40,832 nucleotides of DNA from Lachnospiraceae bacterium UBA7026 (lineage in GTDB: Bacteria > Bacillota > Clostridia > Lachnospirales > Lachnospiraceae): the NCBI GenBank assembly GCA_002494165.1, contig DLBH01000067.1, forward strand, positions 1 through 40,832, given 5' to 3'. A program made the translations under genes and the position numbers. Below the pieces are notes generated by a model. It saw nothing but the letters and a program-made list of their open reading frames with translations. It did no database searches and was not told where the DNA came from. This document shows positions 39,978-40,832 of this stretch, one piece after another. Position 1 is the first letter of the stretch; every line of letters begins with the position of its first letter.

Positions 39978-40832
39978 TTACTTTCCTTCCGCCATCCGGC
40001 CCAGGTAATAGAAGCCCTTGGCCTCTTCTAAGACCACTGGAACGATGGTTCCGATGACCGAAGGATCTGCCTTGAAATGCACCACGTTATTGTTGGACAA
40101 CCTTCCTGTAATCAGGGAGGGGTCCCTCTCATTGACTTCCTCAGCCAATACCGGCTCTGTCCTGCCTGCCAACTTGCCGTTCTGGTCCCTGGCCACCTCA
40201 TTGACCACCTTTAAGAGGCGGTCGAAGCGCTCATGGGCCAGCTGGTCCGGCACCTGGTCCGGCATGTCTGCCGCCGGAGTCCCAGACCTCTTGGAATAAA
40301 GGAAGGTGAAGGCACTATCATAACGGGCCTTTCTCACCACGTCAATGGTATCCTGAAAGTCTTCTTCTGTCTCTCCCGGGAAACCGACGATAATGTCGGT
40401 AGTAATGGAAATATCCGGCATGGCCTTTCTGATCTTGTCCACCAGTTCCAGATAGCTTTCCTTGCTGTATCGCCGGTTCATTTTCTTTAGGAGCCTTGTG
40501 CTGCCCGACTGGACCGGCAGATGGATATGACGACAGATCTTCTTGGAAGAGGCCATCACTTCAATCAATTCATCAGACAGGTCCTTGGGGTGGGAAGTCA
40601 TGAAACGGATCCGCTCAATACCCTCCACCTGTTCCACCTTCTTAAGCAGCTGGGCAAAACTAATGGGCTGGTCCAGGGTTTTGCCGTAGGAATTGACATT
40701 CTGGCCCAGCAGCATGATCTCCACCACACCTTCCTCTGCCAGCTTTCTTACCTCCGCCACGATATCCTCCGGCTTCCTGCTCCTCTCCCTGCCCCGGACA
40801 TAGGGGACAATACAGTAGGTACAGAAATTATT
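39978..40832 (-). CDS. miaB: tRNA-2-methylthio-N6-dimethylallyladenosine synthase, 5' end cut by window
   Basis: Radical SAM methylthiotransferase that converts i6A37 to ms2i6A37. The frame is open to the window edge, so the N-terminal UPF0004 domain is missing. The first visible residues [19 protein letters not shown] contain two of the three SAM-cluster cysteines. [11 protein letters not shown] and [13 protein letters not shown] follow, and a C-terminal TRAM domain (about the last 65 residues) ends the protein. The stop is 25 bases before mutS. It works on the product of MiaA, encoded downstream in this window. Confidence 0.96.
   Translation of the reverse strand, partial: NNFCTYCIVPYVRGRERSRKPEDIVAEVRKLAEEGVVEIMLLGQNVNSYGKTLDQPISFAQLLKKVEQVEGIERIRFMTSHPKDLSDELIEVMASSKKICRHIHLPVQSGSTRLLKKMNRRYSKESYLELVDKIRKAMPDISITTDIIVGFPGETEEDFQDTIDVVRKARYDSAFTFLYSKRSGTPAADMPDQVPDQLAHERFDRLLKVVNEVARDQNGKLAGRTEPVLAEEVNERDPSLITGRLSNNNVVHFKADPSVIGTIVPVVLEEAKGFYYLGRMAEGK

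Noticed and set aside
1..40832. Mobile element, prophage, defence island or toxin-antitoxin pair
   Set aside because: All genes are on one strand, belong to core families and have consistent composition. No integrase, transposase, attachment repeats or paired small genes of that kind were seen.

Overview
The window is about 41 kb of chromosome that looks like a Clostridia genome, most likely Lachnospiraceae. This is inferred from gene order and protein character, not from a database match. All 36 protein genes lie on the minus strand, so transcription runs from high to low coordinates. The layout is core chromosome: no transposase, integrase, phage gene, tRNA, rRNA or CRISPR array was seen.

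In order of transcription: (1) 40832-32304 holds miaB (5' end outside the window), mutS, mutL, miaA and a methionine gamma-lyase-family PLP gene. (2) 32221-21231 is a cell-shape and division block behind one clear promoter: radC, mreB, mreC, mreD, a very large PBP2, minC, minD, minE, a rodA-type flippase/polymerase, a methylglyoxal-synthase-like gene and a D-Ala-D-Ala carboxypeptidase lipoprotein. (3) 21227-17657 has a small P-loop protein, a membrane-anchored HlyD-like protein, yggS/ylmE and sepF. (4) 17658-14107 has aroB, lspA, an RluD-type pseudouridine synthase and rpsO. (5) 14022-10924 has a TPR membrane protein and ptsH-ptsI. (6) 10587-1 has a PcrA/UvrD-type helicase and pyrimidine synthesis genes pyrK, pyrD, pyrE, pyrC and pyrF (3' end outside the window). 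Among the pyr genes sit a 50-residue membrane peptide, a VanZ-domain protein and an M29 aminopeptidase.

The genes group by function. MutS and MutL both keep clamp-binding-like motifs, and MutL keeps its endonuclease motif. MreBCD, PBP2 and RodA make up the elongation machine, and MinCDE plus SepF serve division-site control. The ylm-type cluster lacks ylmG, ylmH and divIVA, while a MinE-based Min system is present. Five pyr genes make UMP together with genes elsewhere.

I saw no defence island or wholly new system. The most unusual points are: a methylglyoxal-synthase-like protein that has lost three of the family's catalytic acid/base residues; a PBP2 with an insertion of about 235 residues; a likely S15 autoregulatory leader; and at least seven unrelated, degenerate tandem-repeat arrays confined to intergenic gaps, one of them made of six 37-39 bp units that each carry a small palindrome.
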